From contig NZ_CP028136.1 of the NCBI RefSeq assembly GCF_003024155.1, positions 2,480,001 through 2,544,000 of the forward strand: a stretch of 64,000 nt of DNA, given 5' to 3'. This document shows, in pieces, positions 53,603 to 61,735 of this stretch (position 1 is its first letter; each line of letters opens with the position of its first letter). The DNA is from Christiangramia fulva (GTDB lineage: Bacteria > Bacteroidota > Bacteroidia > Flavobacteriales > Flavobacteriaceae). Under the pieces are notes generated by a model. It was given only the letters and a program-made list of their open reading frames with translations, had not been told where the DNA came from and searched no databases. The position numbers and the translations under genes were made by a program.

Positions 53603-55702
53603 CTAGCTGATGTAATTCCAGATCGTCTTGTTTTTCATCAGTCGGCTGTAGGAATTTTTTATAACCGCATTTTTCTCCAGGCTCAGGTCAGGATCTTCTT
53701 TTAACAATGCCGATGCATAAGCTCTAGCCGCTTTAAGAATGTCGTTATCCTTAACCACATCGGCGATTTTAAGGTTTAAAACGCCGCTCTGCTGTGTGCC
53801 CATCAGGTCGCCGGGACCACGAAGTTTTAGGTCTACTTCGGCGATCTCAAAACCATCGGTGGTGGCAGTCATCGTAGAGATCCTGGTTTTACTGTCTTCA
53901 CTGAGCTTGTGGCTGGTCATTAATATGCAATAGCTTTGATCGGCTCCCCGGCCCACCCTGCCTCGTAACTGGTGTAACTGGGAAAGTCCGAACCTTTCAG
54001 CGCTTTCTATGATCATTACACTGGCATTAGGCACATTTACTCCAACCTCTATAACGGTGGTGGCTACCATAATTTGGGTTTCCCCTTTTACGAAACGTTC
54101 CATCTCGTAATCCTTATCGGCTGGTTTCATTTGTCCGTGAACGATTGAAAGCTGAAAATCGGGAAATTCCCGGGCGATACTTTCATATCCGTCCATGAGG
54201 TCTTTATAGTCCATTTTTTCAGATTCCTGGATTAAGGGATACACGATATATACCTGTCTGCCTTTTTCAATTTCCTCTCTTATAAATCGAAAAACTTTCA
54301 GTCGGTTGGAATCATATCGGTGGACGGTTTTTACAGGTTTCCTGCCGGGAGGCAGTTCGTCAATAACCGAAATATCAAGGTCGCCATAGACGCTCATCGC
54401 GAGGGTTCGCGGAATAGGGGTAGCGGTCATGACCAGAACGTGCGGCGGAACGATATTTTTCTTCCATAATTTTGCTCTTTGGGCAACTCCAAAACGATGT
54501 TGTTCATCAACAATTGCCAGTCCTAAATTCTTAAATTTTACCTTATCTTCGATCAGTGCATGGGTGCCAATCAGGATGTCGATCTCGCCATTTTCAAGTT
54601 TTTCGTGAATTTCTTTCCTTTTTGAAGTTTTAGTTGAACCGGTAAGTAAATAAATACTGGTATTCAATTCTTTACATAATTCAACTAAACCATTATAATG
54701 CTGAACTGACAAAATTTCAGTAGGAGCCATTAAACAGGCCTGGAATCCGTTGTCAAGTGCCATAAACATTGACATTAGGGCTACAATGGTCTTTCCAGAT
54801 CCTACATCTCCCTGCAACAGCCTGTTCATTTGCGCGCCGCTGCCAAGATCGCTCCTTATTTCTTTTATCACACGCTTTTGCGCATCGGTTAAATCGAAGG
54901 GTAAATGCTGCTGGTAGAAGTCGTTAAAATTACTTCCTACTTTATCAAAATTGAAGCCTTTTATTTTGCGTTTATGCAGAAGATTCCTCCTCAATAATTG
55001 CAACTGGATGTAGAATAATTCTTCAAATTTCAACCTGAACTGAGCTTTCGCCAACAGCTCCTGGTTTTTGGGAAAATGAATATTAAATAAAGCCTCCGAT
55101 TTCGAAATTAATTTCAGGTCAGAGATCAGTTCATCGCTCAGGCTTTCTGAAAATCGGAATCCGGTTTGCTTTAAAGCTTCCTGAATAAATTTCATCATTA
55201 CCCGATTGGTCACTCCTTTTTTTGCAAGAAGTTCAGTGCTTGAATAAACCGGCTGCATGGCAGTTCTTAGGTTGTTCTTGTAGTCGCTTGCCAGTTCCAT
55301 TTCAGGATGCGGCATGCTAAACATGCCGTTAAACCAGTTGGTTTTCCCAAAAATCACGTAGGGGGTATTGAGCTTAAGATTTTCCCGAATCCATTTATGG
55401 CCCCTGAACCAAACAAGTTCCATTCTCCCGGTATCGTCTATAAAATCGGCTACCAGCCTTTTTCCCCTTTTTTGTTCCACGGTTTTAAGATGAACAATTT
55501 TGCCGACCACCTGAACATCAGAGGAGTTTCTTTGTAATTCGGCGATTTTATAGAAGCGCGTTTTATCAATATAGCGATTAGGGAAAAAGTTGATGAGATC
55601 ACGGTAAGTAAAAATGCCGAGTTCTTTCTTTAGAAGCTCTGCCCGCGCCGGACCAACGCCCTTTAGGTATTCGATGGGAGTTTGCAACAAATTACCGCTC
55701 AT
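53603..55702 (-). CDS. recG: ATP-dependent DNA helicase RecG
   Basis: 699 residues, full length. The N-terminal wedge/OB domain spans about 1-250. It is followed by helicase motifs: Walker A GDVGSGKT, DEQH (IVDEQHRFGVAQR), TATPIPRTLAM, then motifs V/VI (MVATTVIEVGVNVP, QLRGRVGRG) and the TRG-region signature. RecG remodels stalled replication forks and Holliday junctions. It is a single gene, divergent from the M1 aminopeptidase. Confidence 0.98.
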   Translation of the reverse strand: MSGNLLQTPIEYLKGVGPARAELLKKELGIFTYRDLINFFPNRYIDKTRFYKIAELQRNSSDVQVVGKIVHLKTVEQKRGKRLVADFIDDTGRMELVWFRGHKWIRENLKLNTPYVIFGKTNWFNGMFSMPHPEMELASDYKNNLRTAMQPVYSSTELLAKKGVTNRVMMKFIQEALKQTGFRFSESLSDELISDLKLISKSEALFNIHFPKNQELLAKAQFRLKFEELFYIQLQLLRRNLLHKRKIKGFNFDKVGSNFNDFYQQHLPFDLTDAQKRVIKEIRSDLGSGAQMNRLLQGDVGSGKTIVALMSMFMALDNGFQACLMAPTEILSVQHYNGLVELCKELNTSIYLLTGSTKTSKRKEIHEKLENGEIDILIGTHALIEDKVKFKNLGLAIVDEQHRFGVAQRAKLWKKNIVPPHVLVMTATPIPRTLAMSVYGDLDISVIDELPPGRKPVKTVHRYDSNRLKVFRFIREEIEKGRQVYIVYPLIQESEKMDYKDLMDGYESIAREFPDFQLSIVHGQMKPADKDYEMERFVKGETQIMVATTVIEVGVNVPNASVMIIESAERFGLSQLHQLRGRVGRGADQSYCILMTSHKLSEDSKTRISTMTATTDGFEIAEVDLKLRGPGDLMGTQQSGVLNLKIADVVKDNDILKAARAYASALLKEDPDLSLEKNAVIKNSYSRLMKNKTIWNYIS

Positions 55703-55822
55703 AAAACGAAGATATTAAATCGCTTTTAATCTTTTGCCTTCCCTGGCTTTCAGTTTTTCAAACAGATTGTTTTTTGTGAAGCGTCATTTTTGTAATTTGC
55801 CAATGATATTCTCCACAGTTAC

Positions 55823-57940
55823 ATGCGAAAACAGTTAATATTAGTCTTCATTTTCTGGTCGATCAACATTTTGGCTCAGGAAAATAATTTTACGCAAACC
55901 GATTTTTTCGATTTTAAAGAAGCCAGGGCCATAATCAGGATTTTTCCGGAAGGGAATAAAGTCGAAGGCAATATCAATTTTGTATTCGATGTGCTGAAAT
56001 CTTCAGATTCCCTGCACATAGACGGTAAGAATATGCAGTTTAGCGAGGTAACTTTGAATGGAAAACCTGTTAAATTCAAAAAGGATGAAAACGGAATTTT
56101 CCTACTTCGAAAGTTCAGGCCATCAAGCGGGAATAAGATTGGTTTTTCCTATACCGCATTTCCCAAAAAAGCACTTTATTTTATAAACTGGCAAGAAAAG
56201 GTTCCTCGAAATGGTATGAAAGAAGTCTGGTCACAAGGCCAGGGAAGAGAGACTTCCAACTGGTTGCCAAGTTTTGATGACCTCACCGAAAAACTTGTAT
56301 TTGATCTTACTTATGAATTTCCAGCCGGTTATGAATTAATTTCAAATGGAACTTTAGAAGATCGTCGAAAAATTAATGATTCCACTGTTCAGTGGCAATT
56401 CGATATGGAAAAACCCATGAGCAGCTATCTGGTTGGGGTGGCTGCTGGAAATTATTCTTCCAAAAACATCGTTTCTTCCACTGGAGATTCCATTCAGCTT
56501 TATTATCGGCCTCAGGATTCTTTAAATGTAGAACCCACGTATCGATATTCAGAGCGAATTTTTGATTTTCTGGAAAATGAGATTGGTGTTCCCTATCCCT
56601 GGAAAAATTACAAACAGGTACCGGTACTGGATTTTCTGTATTCAGGAATGGAAAATACGGGAATGACTATTTTTTCTAATTCCCTGATGACCGATTCTAT
56701 TGGATTTCATGTTCAAAATTATGTCAATGTCAATGCGCATGAGCTTGCCCACCAGTGGTTTGGTGATCTTGTAACCGAAAAAAACAGCACGCATCACTGG
56801 TTAAATGAAGGATTTGCCACTTATTTCGCCCTGCTGGCCGAAAAAGACATCTTTGGAGAAGATTATTTTTACTGGAAACTATACCAGACTGCAGAGACTT
56901 TAAAAGAGAAGAGCGACCAGGGAAAAGGGGAAGCCATTCTTCGTACCGGTGGCAGTTCACTCACCTACTATCAAAAAGGTGCCTGGGCACTTCAGATCTT
57001 AAAAGACAGGATTGGGGAGGAGGCTTTTCATGAAGGAATTAAAAAATACCTGCAGCGCAATGCTTATAAAAACGTGGAAACCGATGATTTTTTGAAAGTG
57101 ATGGAAGAAGTTTCCGGGCAGGACCTTTCGCAGTATAAAAAAGACTGGCTGGAGCAATCGGCTTTTAAAGCTACACAGGCTCTGGAATCTCTTAAAAAAT
57201 CAGAATTCCTTCAAAATTATCTAAAACTGGCGGCTTTACGCGAAGTGCCTTTTGAGGAGAAAAAGGAAATTCTTTCACGCGCGCTTGATTTTCCGGTGAA
57301 CGATTATATAGGCCAGGAAGCGGTGAACCAGCTTTCCGGAAACCTTTCCGAAGAAGCAATCCGACTTTATAAGAAAGCCTTTGCTACTAATAACCTGTAT
57401 GTTCGGCAGGCTATCGCGCAAACCATGGAAAAGGTGCCTCAAATTTTACAATCTGAATTTGAATCTTTGCTGAAAGATCATTCTTATGTTACACGGGAGG
57501 CGGCATTGTACAAACTTTGGGCAAATTTCCCCGAAAAAAGAGAGGCATATTTCCGTGCAACCGAAGACCAGGTTGGATTTTACAATAAAAATATAAGAAT
57601 GCTCTGGCTGGTTCTGAATCTTGTTACACCCGATTATGAGCCTGATAAAACCACCCAATATTATAATGAACTGGCGGGGTATACTGAAGAATGGAGGCCT
57701 TTCGAGGTTCGGCAAAACGCATTCAGCTATCTTTTTCAAATCGATGCATTTAATACGGAAAGCCTGGAAAGTCTTTTAAAATGTACCACTCATCATACTT
57801 CTGCTTTTAAAAAATATTGCCGGGAACTTGTAAAAGAATTGATGAAAAATGATGAATATCGGCAGCGTTTGCTTGAAATTTCAGGAAAAATGGATAACAG
57901 CGAGTCTTCCTTTATAAGATCTTTAACTACGGGCCAATGA
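55823..57940 (+). CDS. Secreted M1-family aminopeptidase
   Basis: 705 residues with a signal peptide (MRKQLILVFIFWSINILAQ). An N-terminal beta domain is followed by the peptidase domain with GMENTGM and zinc motif HELAHQW (His306, Glu307, His310) with Glu329 (WLNEGF) as third ligand, 18 residues after the second His. A C-terminal helical HEAT-like region follows (about 450-705). It removes N-terminal residues from peptides in the periplasm. Its stop overlaps the first patatin gene start by 4 bases. Confidence 0.95.
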   Translation: MRKQLILVFIFWSINILAQENNFTQTDFFDFKEARAIIRIFPEGNKVEGNINFVFDVLKSSDSLHIDGKNMQFSEVTLNGKPVKFKKDENGIFLLRKFRPSSGNKIGFSYTAFPKKALYFINWQEKVPRNGMKEVWSQGQGRETSNWLPSFDDLTEKLVFDLTYEFPAGYELISNGTLEDRRKINDSTVQWQFDMEKPMSSYLVGVAAGNYSSKNIVSSTGDSIQLYYRPQDSLNVEPTYRYSERIFDFLENEIGVPYPWKNYKQVPVLDFLYSGMENTGMTIFSNSLMTDSIGFHVQNYVNVNAHELAHQWFGDLVTEKNSTHHWLNEGFATYFALLAEKDIFGEDYFYWKLYQTAETLKEKSDQGKGEAILRTGGSSLTYYQKGAWALQILKDRIGEEAFHEGIKKYLQRNAYKNVETDDFLKVMEEVSGQDLSQYKKDWLEQSAFKATQALESLKKSEFLQNYLKLAALREVPFEEKKEILSRALDFPVNDYIGQEAVNQLSGNLSEEAIRLYKKAFATNNLYVRQAIAQTMEKVPQILQSEFESLLKDHSYVTREAALYKLWANFPEKREAYFRATEDQVGFYNKNIRMLWLVLNLVTPDYEPDKTTQYYNELAGYTEEWRPFEVRQNAFSYLFQIDAFNTESLESLLKCTTHHTSAFKKYCRELVKELMKNDEYRQRLLEISGKMDNSESSFIRSLTTGQ

Positions 57941-58839
57941 GAGCACTGGTCATTTCAGGCGGCGGGAGTAAAGGTGCCTTTGCAGGTGGGGTGGCTCAAT
58001 ATCTTACACAGGAGCTGAAAAGGGACTACGATATGTTTATAGGTACTTCTACGGGAAGCCTTTTGATCTCCCACATGGCGCTTAATAAGGCGGAAAAGGT
58101 TAGAAAGGTCTTTACTTCGGTAAACCAGTCCAGCATTTTTAGTAACAGGCCTTTTTTGATCACCCGCAAGCACGGCTATGAGAATATCACCATCAATCAC
58201 TTTAATGTGCTTCGGAATTTTTTAAAAGGAAAGAAAACATTTGGTGATAGTTATAATCTTCGAAAACTGATCAGGGAAACCCTTTCTAAAGAAGAGTTCG
58301 AAGAACTTAAGGCGAGCGGGAAAGATATTGTAGTCACGGTTTCCAACCTTTCTCTTAATGAAGTTGAATATAAATCTATTAAAGATTACGATTATGAGGC
58401 TTTTATTGAATGGATATGGATATCCTGCAATTACACGCCATTTATGAGCCTGGTCCTTAAAAATGGCTGTGAATATGCCGATGGTGGTTTGGGTTCTATG
58501 GTTCCTATCGAGGAAGCTATTCAGCGTGGAGCCACCGAAATTGATGCCATTATTCTGCAGACGGAAGTTACCTATTTTAACCGACTTCCTTCAAAAAATG
58601 TATTTTCACTCATCACCAATCTTTTTGCATTTATGCTTGACCGCATAGAAACTCAGAATATTAAAATTGGAAAATTTGCAGCAGCAAATAATGATGCAAT
58701 TATTAATTTTTACTATACTCCCAGTGTGTTGACCACCAATTCTCTTATTTTTGATGATACGAAAATGAAGGCCTGGTGGGAAAGCGGATTTGAATTCGCC
58801 AAACATCGAAATAAAGAATTAAATCAAATAAAACCTTAA
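57937..58839 (+). CDS. Patatin-like phospholipase, first copy
   Basis: 300 residues. The glycine-rich oxyanion loop is GGGSKG (8-13), the nucleophile Ser38 is in GTSTGS and the dyad Asp182 is in YADGGLG. This is the patatin/lipid acyl hydrolase layout. There is no signal peptide, so it should be cytoplasmic and act on lipids or acyl chains. Its start overlaps the aminopeptidase stop (ATGA) and its stop overlaps the second copy's ATG (TAATG), so all three are coupled. Confidence 0.93.
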   Translation: MRALVISGGGSKGAFAGGVAQYLTQELKRDYDMFIGTSTGSLLISHMALNKAEKVRKVFTSVNQSSIFSNRPFLITRKHGYENITINHFNVLRNFLKGKKTFGDSYNLRKLIRETLSKEEFEELKASGKDIVVTVSNLSLNEVEYKSIKDYDYEAFIEWIWISCNYTPFMSLVLKNGCEYADGGLGSMVPIEEAIQRGATEIDAIILQTEVTYFNRLPSKNVFSLITNLFAFMLDRIETQNIKIGKFAAANNDAIINFYYTPSVLTTNSLIFDDTKMKAWWESGFEFAKHRNKELNQIKP

Positions 58840-59762
58840 TGCGGGCACTCGTAATTTCTGGAGGAGGAAGCAAAGGGGCCTTTGCGGGAGGCGTTGCTCA
58901 GTTTTTAATCCAGGAGAAAAAACACAATTATGATCTTTTTGTGGGAACTTCTACAGGAAGTTTGCTTATTCCGCACCTCGCGGCAGGAAATATCCAGAAG
59001 ATCTATGACATCTACACCAATGTTACCCAGCGAAAGATCTTTAGTATCAATCCTTTTGTGGTGAAAAGGAAAGAAGGTAGGGAATATGTTACCATTAATT
59101 ATTTCAATACTTTCTGGCAGTTTATCAAGCAAAAAAGGACTTTCGGGGAAAGCAAGGCCTTGAGAAGAAATATCCGAAAGAATTTTTCGCATGAGGACTT
59201 TCAGCAGTTAAAATCCAGGGTAAAAGATGTGGTGGTCACGGTATCCAATCTTTCTAAAAACAGGGTGGAATATAAATCTATTCACGAATTTGAATACGAC
59301 GACTTTTGTGACTGGATCTGGATTTCCTGTAATTACATTCCGTTTATGAGCCTGGCGACGAAAAATGGCTATGAGTATGCCGATGGCGGCCTGGGTTGCG
59401 TGGTGCCGATAAGGGAAGCGATAAGGCGCGGAGCGACCGAAGTTGATGCGATTATCCTTGAAGCTGAAAATATGGAGTACAACAAAGTGTTGGGGAAAAA
59501 TCCGTTCTCATTGATGATCAACCTTTTCGGATTTTTACTCGACCAGGTTGAATATCATGATATCATCGAGGGAAAACTCGCCGCCATGAATAAAAAGGTG
59601 AAGCTAAATATTTATTATACCCCCACAAAACTCACTGAAAATTCCCTTGTTTTCAATAAAAAAGCGATGAAGCAGTGGTGGCAGGAAGGCTACGAATATG
59701 CCGAAAGAAAAGATATTGATAAAAAGGCCAGAAAATCTTCGTGGTTTAAATTAGGTTTTTAA
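58839..59762 (+). CDS. Patatin-like phospholipase, second copy
   Basis: 307 residues, clearly paralogous to the upstream gene: both start MRALVISGGGSKGAFAGGVA and both have Ser38 and Asp182 at the same positions. The C-terminus differs, with a basic tail (ERKDIDKKARKSSWFKLGF) that may bind membrane. The pair arose by tandem duplication. The last 17 bases overlap the convergent gene at 59746. Confidence 0.93.
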   Translation: MRALVISGGGSKGAFAGGVAQFLIQEKKHNYDLFVGTSTGSLLIPHLAAGNIQKIYDIYTNVTQRKIFSINPFVVKRKEGREYVTINYFNTFWQFIKQKRTFGESKALRRNIRKNFSHEDFQQLKSRVKDVVVTVSNLSKNRVEYKSIHEFEYDDFCDWIWISCNYIPFMSLATKNGYEYADGGLGCVVPIREAIRRGATEVDAIILEAENMEYNKVLGKNPFSLMINLFGFLLDQVEYHDIIEGKLAAMNKKVKLNIYYTPTKLTENSLVFNKKAMKQWWQEGYEYAERKDIDKKARKSSWFKLGF

Positions 59763-60267
59763 CCTCCTTTTTAATGTAAGCCAGAGCTGCATCTGTAGGC
59801 GATTGTTTTTCCATGAGATTGGTCAGGATCAATTCCCTCATCTGGTCGACATTTGCGATATTCTCTTTTCCCGCGGCATTCCTGATCATGTTAATGGTGG
59901 CATTTTTCGCCGTACGAATATAATCCCAGCACTCCGCGGTAATATAGACCTGTTGAGCTATATTATGCTCAAATTCCTGCTCAATGTTCGCGATTAAAAG
60001 TCGGGAATACGCATCGGCTTCTTCAGAAGTTGGTTGCACCCTGAAAAGAATTTTTCCCGGGGCGATCCTTTCCAGGAATAAGGCCATTCTTTCGTAAGCC
60101 TGCAGGCGAATGGGAAGGGCAGTTTTTCTATTTTCGCGAAGCAGCTGAAAATGCCTTCTTTTTTCCTCATTTTTGAAATAGGATTGAAAAAAGAAAAAGG
60201 CCACGGCACCAATGATCAGTGCCGGTAAGATCGCATATAAAAAATCTAAAATTTCTGTTTCGTTCAT
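59746..60267 (-). CDS. Membrane-anchored protein of unknown function
   Basis: 173 residues. One hydrophobic segment at about 8-28 is followed by a basic, helical cytoplasmic part (EEKRRHFQLLRENRKTALPI, with VQPTSEEADAYSRLLIANIEQEFEHN). I think similar proteins exist in Flavobacteriia, but the family has no function I know. It is convergent with, and overlaps by 17 bases, the second patatin gene, and is 12 bases downstream of the M20 hydrolase, so it is probably cotranscribed with it. Confidence 0.75.
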   Translation of the reverse strand: MNETEILDFLYAILPALIIGAVAFFFFQSYFKNEEKRRHFQLLRENRKTALPIRLQAYERMALFLERIAPGKILFRVQPTSEEADAYSRLLIANIEQEFEHNIAQQVYITAECWDYIRTAKNATINMIRNAAGKENIANVDQMRELILTNLMEKQSPTDAALAYIKKEVKNLI

Positions 60268-60279
60268 TGAGGCAATCTT

Positions 60280-61560
60280 TTATTTAGGAGCATTAGCATC
60301 AAGATAATCAAGAGTGAGCTGTGAAAGGGCTTTTACGCCAAGAAGCATTCCGCTTTCATCAATATAGAATCCGGGAGTGTGGTGGCGCGTTGGTTCACCG
60401 CCTTTAGGCATTCCGCCCAGGTAAAAATATAAACCGGGTACCTTTTCCTGGAAAAATGAAAAATCTTCTCCTCCGGTAGTGGCTTTCATCAGTTCTACGT
60501 GATCGTCGCCAGCTACTTTTTTAAGGCTTGGAAGCATTTCCCGGGTCAGCTCGGGATCATTAAAAGTAATGGCAGTATTGTTCTGAATTTCGATAGTGGC
60601 TTCCCCGCCGTAGGCTTTGGCAATTTCAGGAACCATTTCACGCATTCTTTTTAAGATGAGTTCTTTGTTTGCGGGATCAAGGGTCCTCACGGTTCCGATC
60701 ATTTCAGCGGTTTCGGGAATAATATTGAATCGCACGCCGCTGCTGATCTTTCCTACTGTAATAACCGCAGCCGATTCGGTGAGATCGGCATTTCGGCTTA
60801 TAATGGTTTGAAGTCCATCGATGATTTTTGCCGAAATAACTATGGGATCCACACCGCTCCAGGGTGCTGAGCCATGTGCCTGAACTCCTTTTACATTAAT
60901 AACAAATCTTTCTACGGCAGCCATCATTCCTTCAGGCTTATATTTAATGGTTCCTACCGGTGTCCCGGCATTGATGTGAAGGCCAAAAATGGCATCTACA
61001 TCAGGATTTTTAAGCACTCCTTCTTTGATCATCAGGGAAGCGCCACCTTCTTCTCCCGGAGGCGGACCTTCTTCCGCAGGCTGAAAAATGAATTTCACAG
61101 TGCCGTGGATCTTGTCTTTGTGCTGAGCCAGGATCTGCGCCACTCCCATTAAAATAGCGGTGTGGGTATCATGCCCACAGGCATGCATTACCCCGGTTTT
61201 GGAACCAAGAAATTCGCTAGTAACCTGAGATTTAAAGGGAAGGTCATTATTTTCGGTTACAGGCAGCGCGTCGATATCGGCACGAAGGGCCACAGTTTTT
61301 CCGGGATATTTTCCTTTTAAAATACCCACGACGCCGGTTTTAGCGACTCCTGTTTTTGTTTCTATTCCGAGGCTTTTAAGATGATTCGCAATTTTCTCGG
61401 AAGTCCTGAATTCGCGGTTGGAAAGTTCCGGGTGCTCATGTATATCCCGACGCCATTCGATCACCTGGTCTTCAATGTTATTAAACTCTTTTTCGGGAAT
61501 CGAAGTCTGTGCCTGCAATATTGCAGAACAGAAAAGGAAGAGAATCAAAAAATATTTCAT
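60280..61560 (-). CDS. Secreted M20-family amidohydrolase
   Basis: 426 residues from MKYFLILFLFCSAILQAQ, which gives a signal peptide; an in-frame ATG 14 codons upstream is less likely. The metal site is HACGHDTHTA; family features are WRRDIHEHPELSNREFRTSE, FIFQPAEEGPPPGEEGGA and GGEDFSFF. It resembles N-acyl-L-amino-acid and IAA-amino-acid hydrolases, which release amino acids from acylated forms, here in the periplasm. It lies 175 bases from the divergent helicase start. Confidence 0.93.
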   Translation of the reverse strand: MKYFLILFLFCSAILQAQTSIPEKEFNNIEDQVIEWRRDIHEHPELSNREFRTSEKIANHLKSLGIETKTGVAKTGVVGILKGKYPGKTVALRADIDALPVTENNDLPFKSQVTSEFLGSKTGVMHACGHDTHTAILMGVAQILAQHKDKIHGTVKFIFQPAEEGPPPGEEGGASLMIKEGVLKNPDVDAIFGLHINAGTPVGTIKYKPEGMMAAVERFVINVKGVQAHGSAPWSGVDPIVISAKIIDGLQTIISRNADLTESAAVITVGKISSGVRFNIIPETAEMIGTVRTLDPANKELILKRMREMVPEIAKAYGGEATIEIQNNTAITFNDPELTREMLPSLKKVAGDDHVELMKATTGGEDFSFFQEKVPGLYFYLGGMPKGGEPTRHHTPGFYIDESGMLLGVKALSQLTLDYLDANAPK

Positions 61561-61724
61561 TATTGCCTTAAGTTTTAGTGTTCGCTTTGCCAGCGGTCGC
61601 ATAAATTTTTTTTAAAGATATTAAATAATCTTTCATCGCCTGTAATGGGGAAGGAATTGTTCAAAAAAGGCACGACTACCGGTTTCCTTTTTTGCTCAAT
61701 TTGGTTACCTTTCAGCTTTTAAAA

Positions 61725-61731
61725 AAGGAGG
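61725..61731 (+). promoter_or_regulatory. SD-like site before the helicase gene
   Basis: AAGGAGG, 4 bases before the TTG start at 61736. It is strongly SD-like though closely spaced, and supports that start in a phylum where SD sites are rare. Confidence 0.6.
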
Positions 61732-61735
61732 AAAT

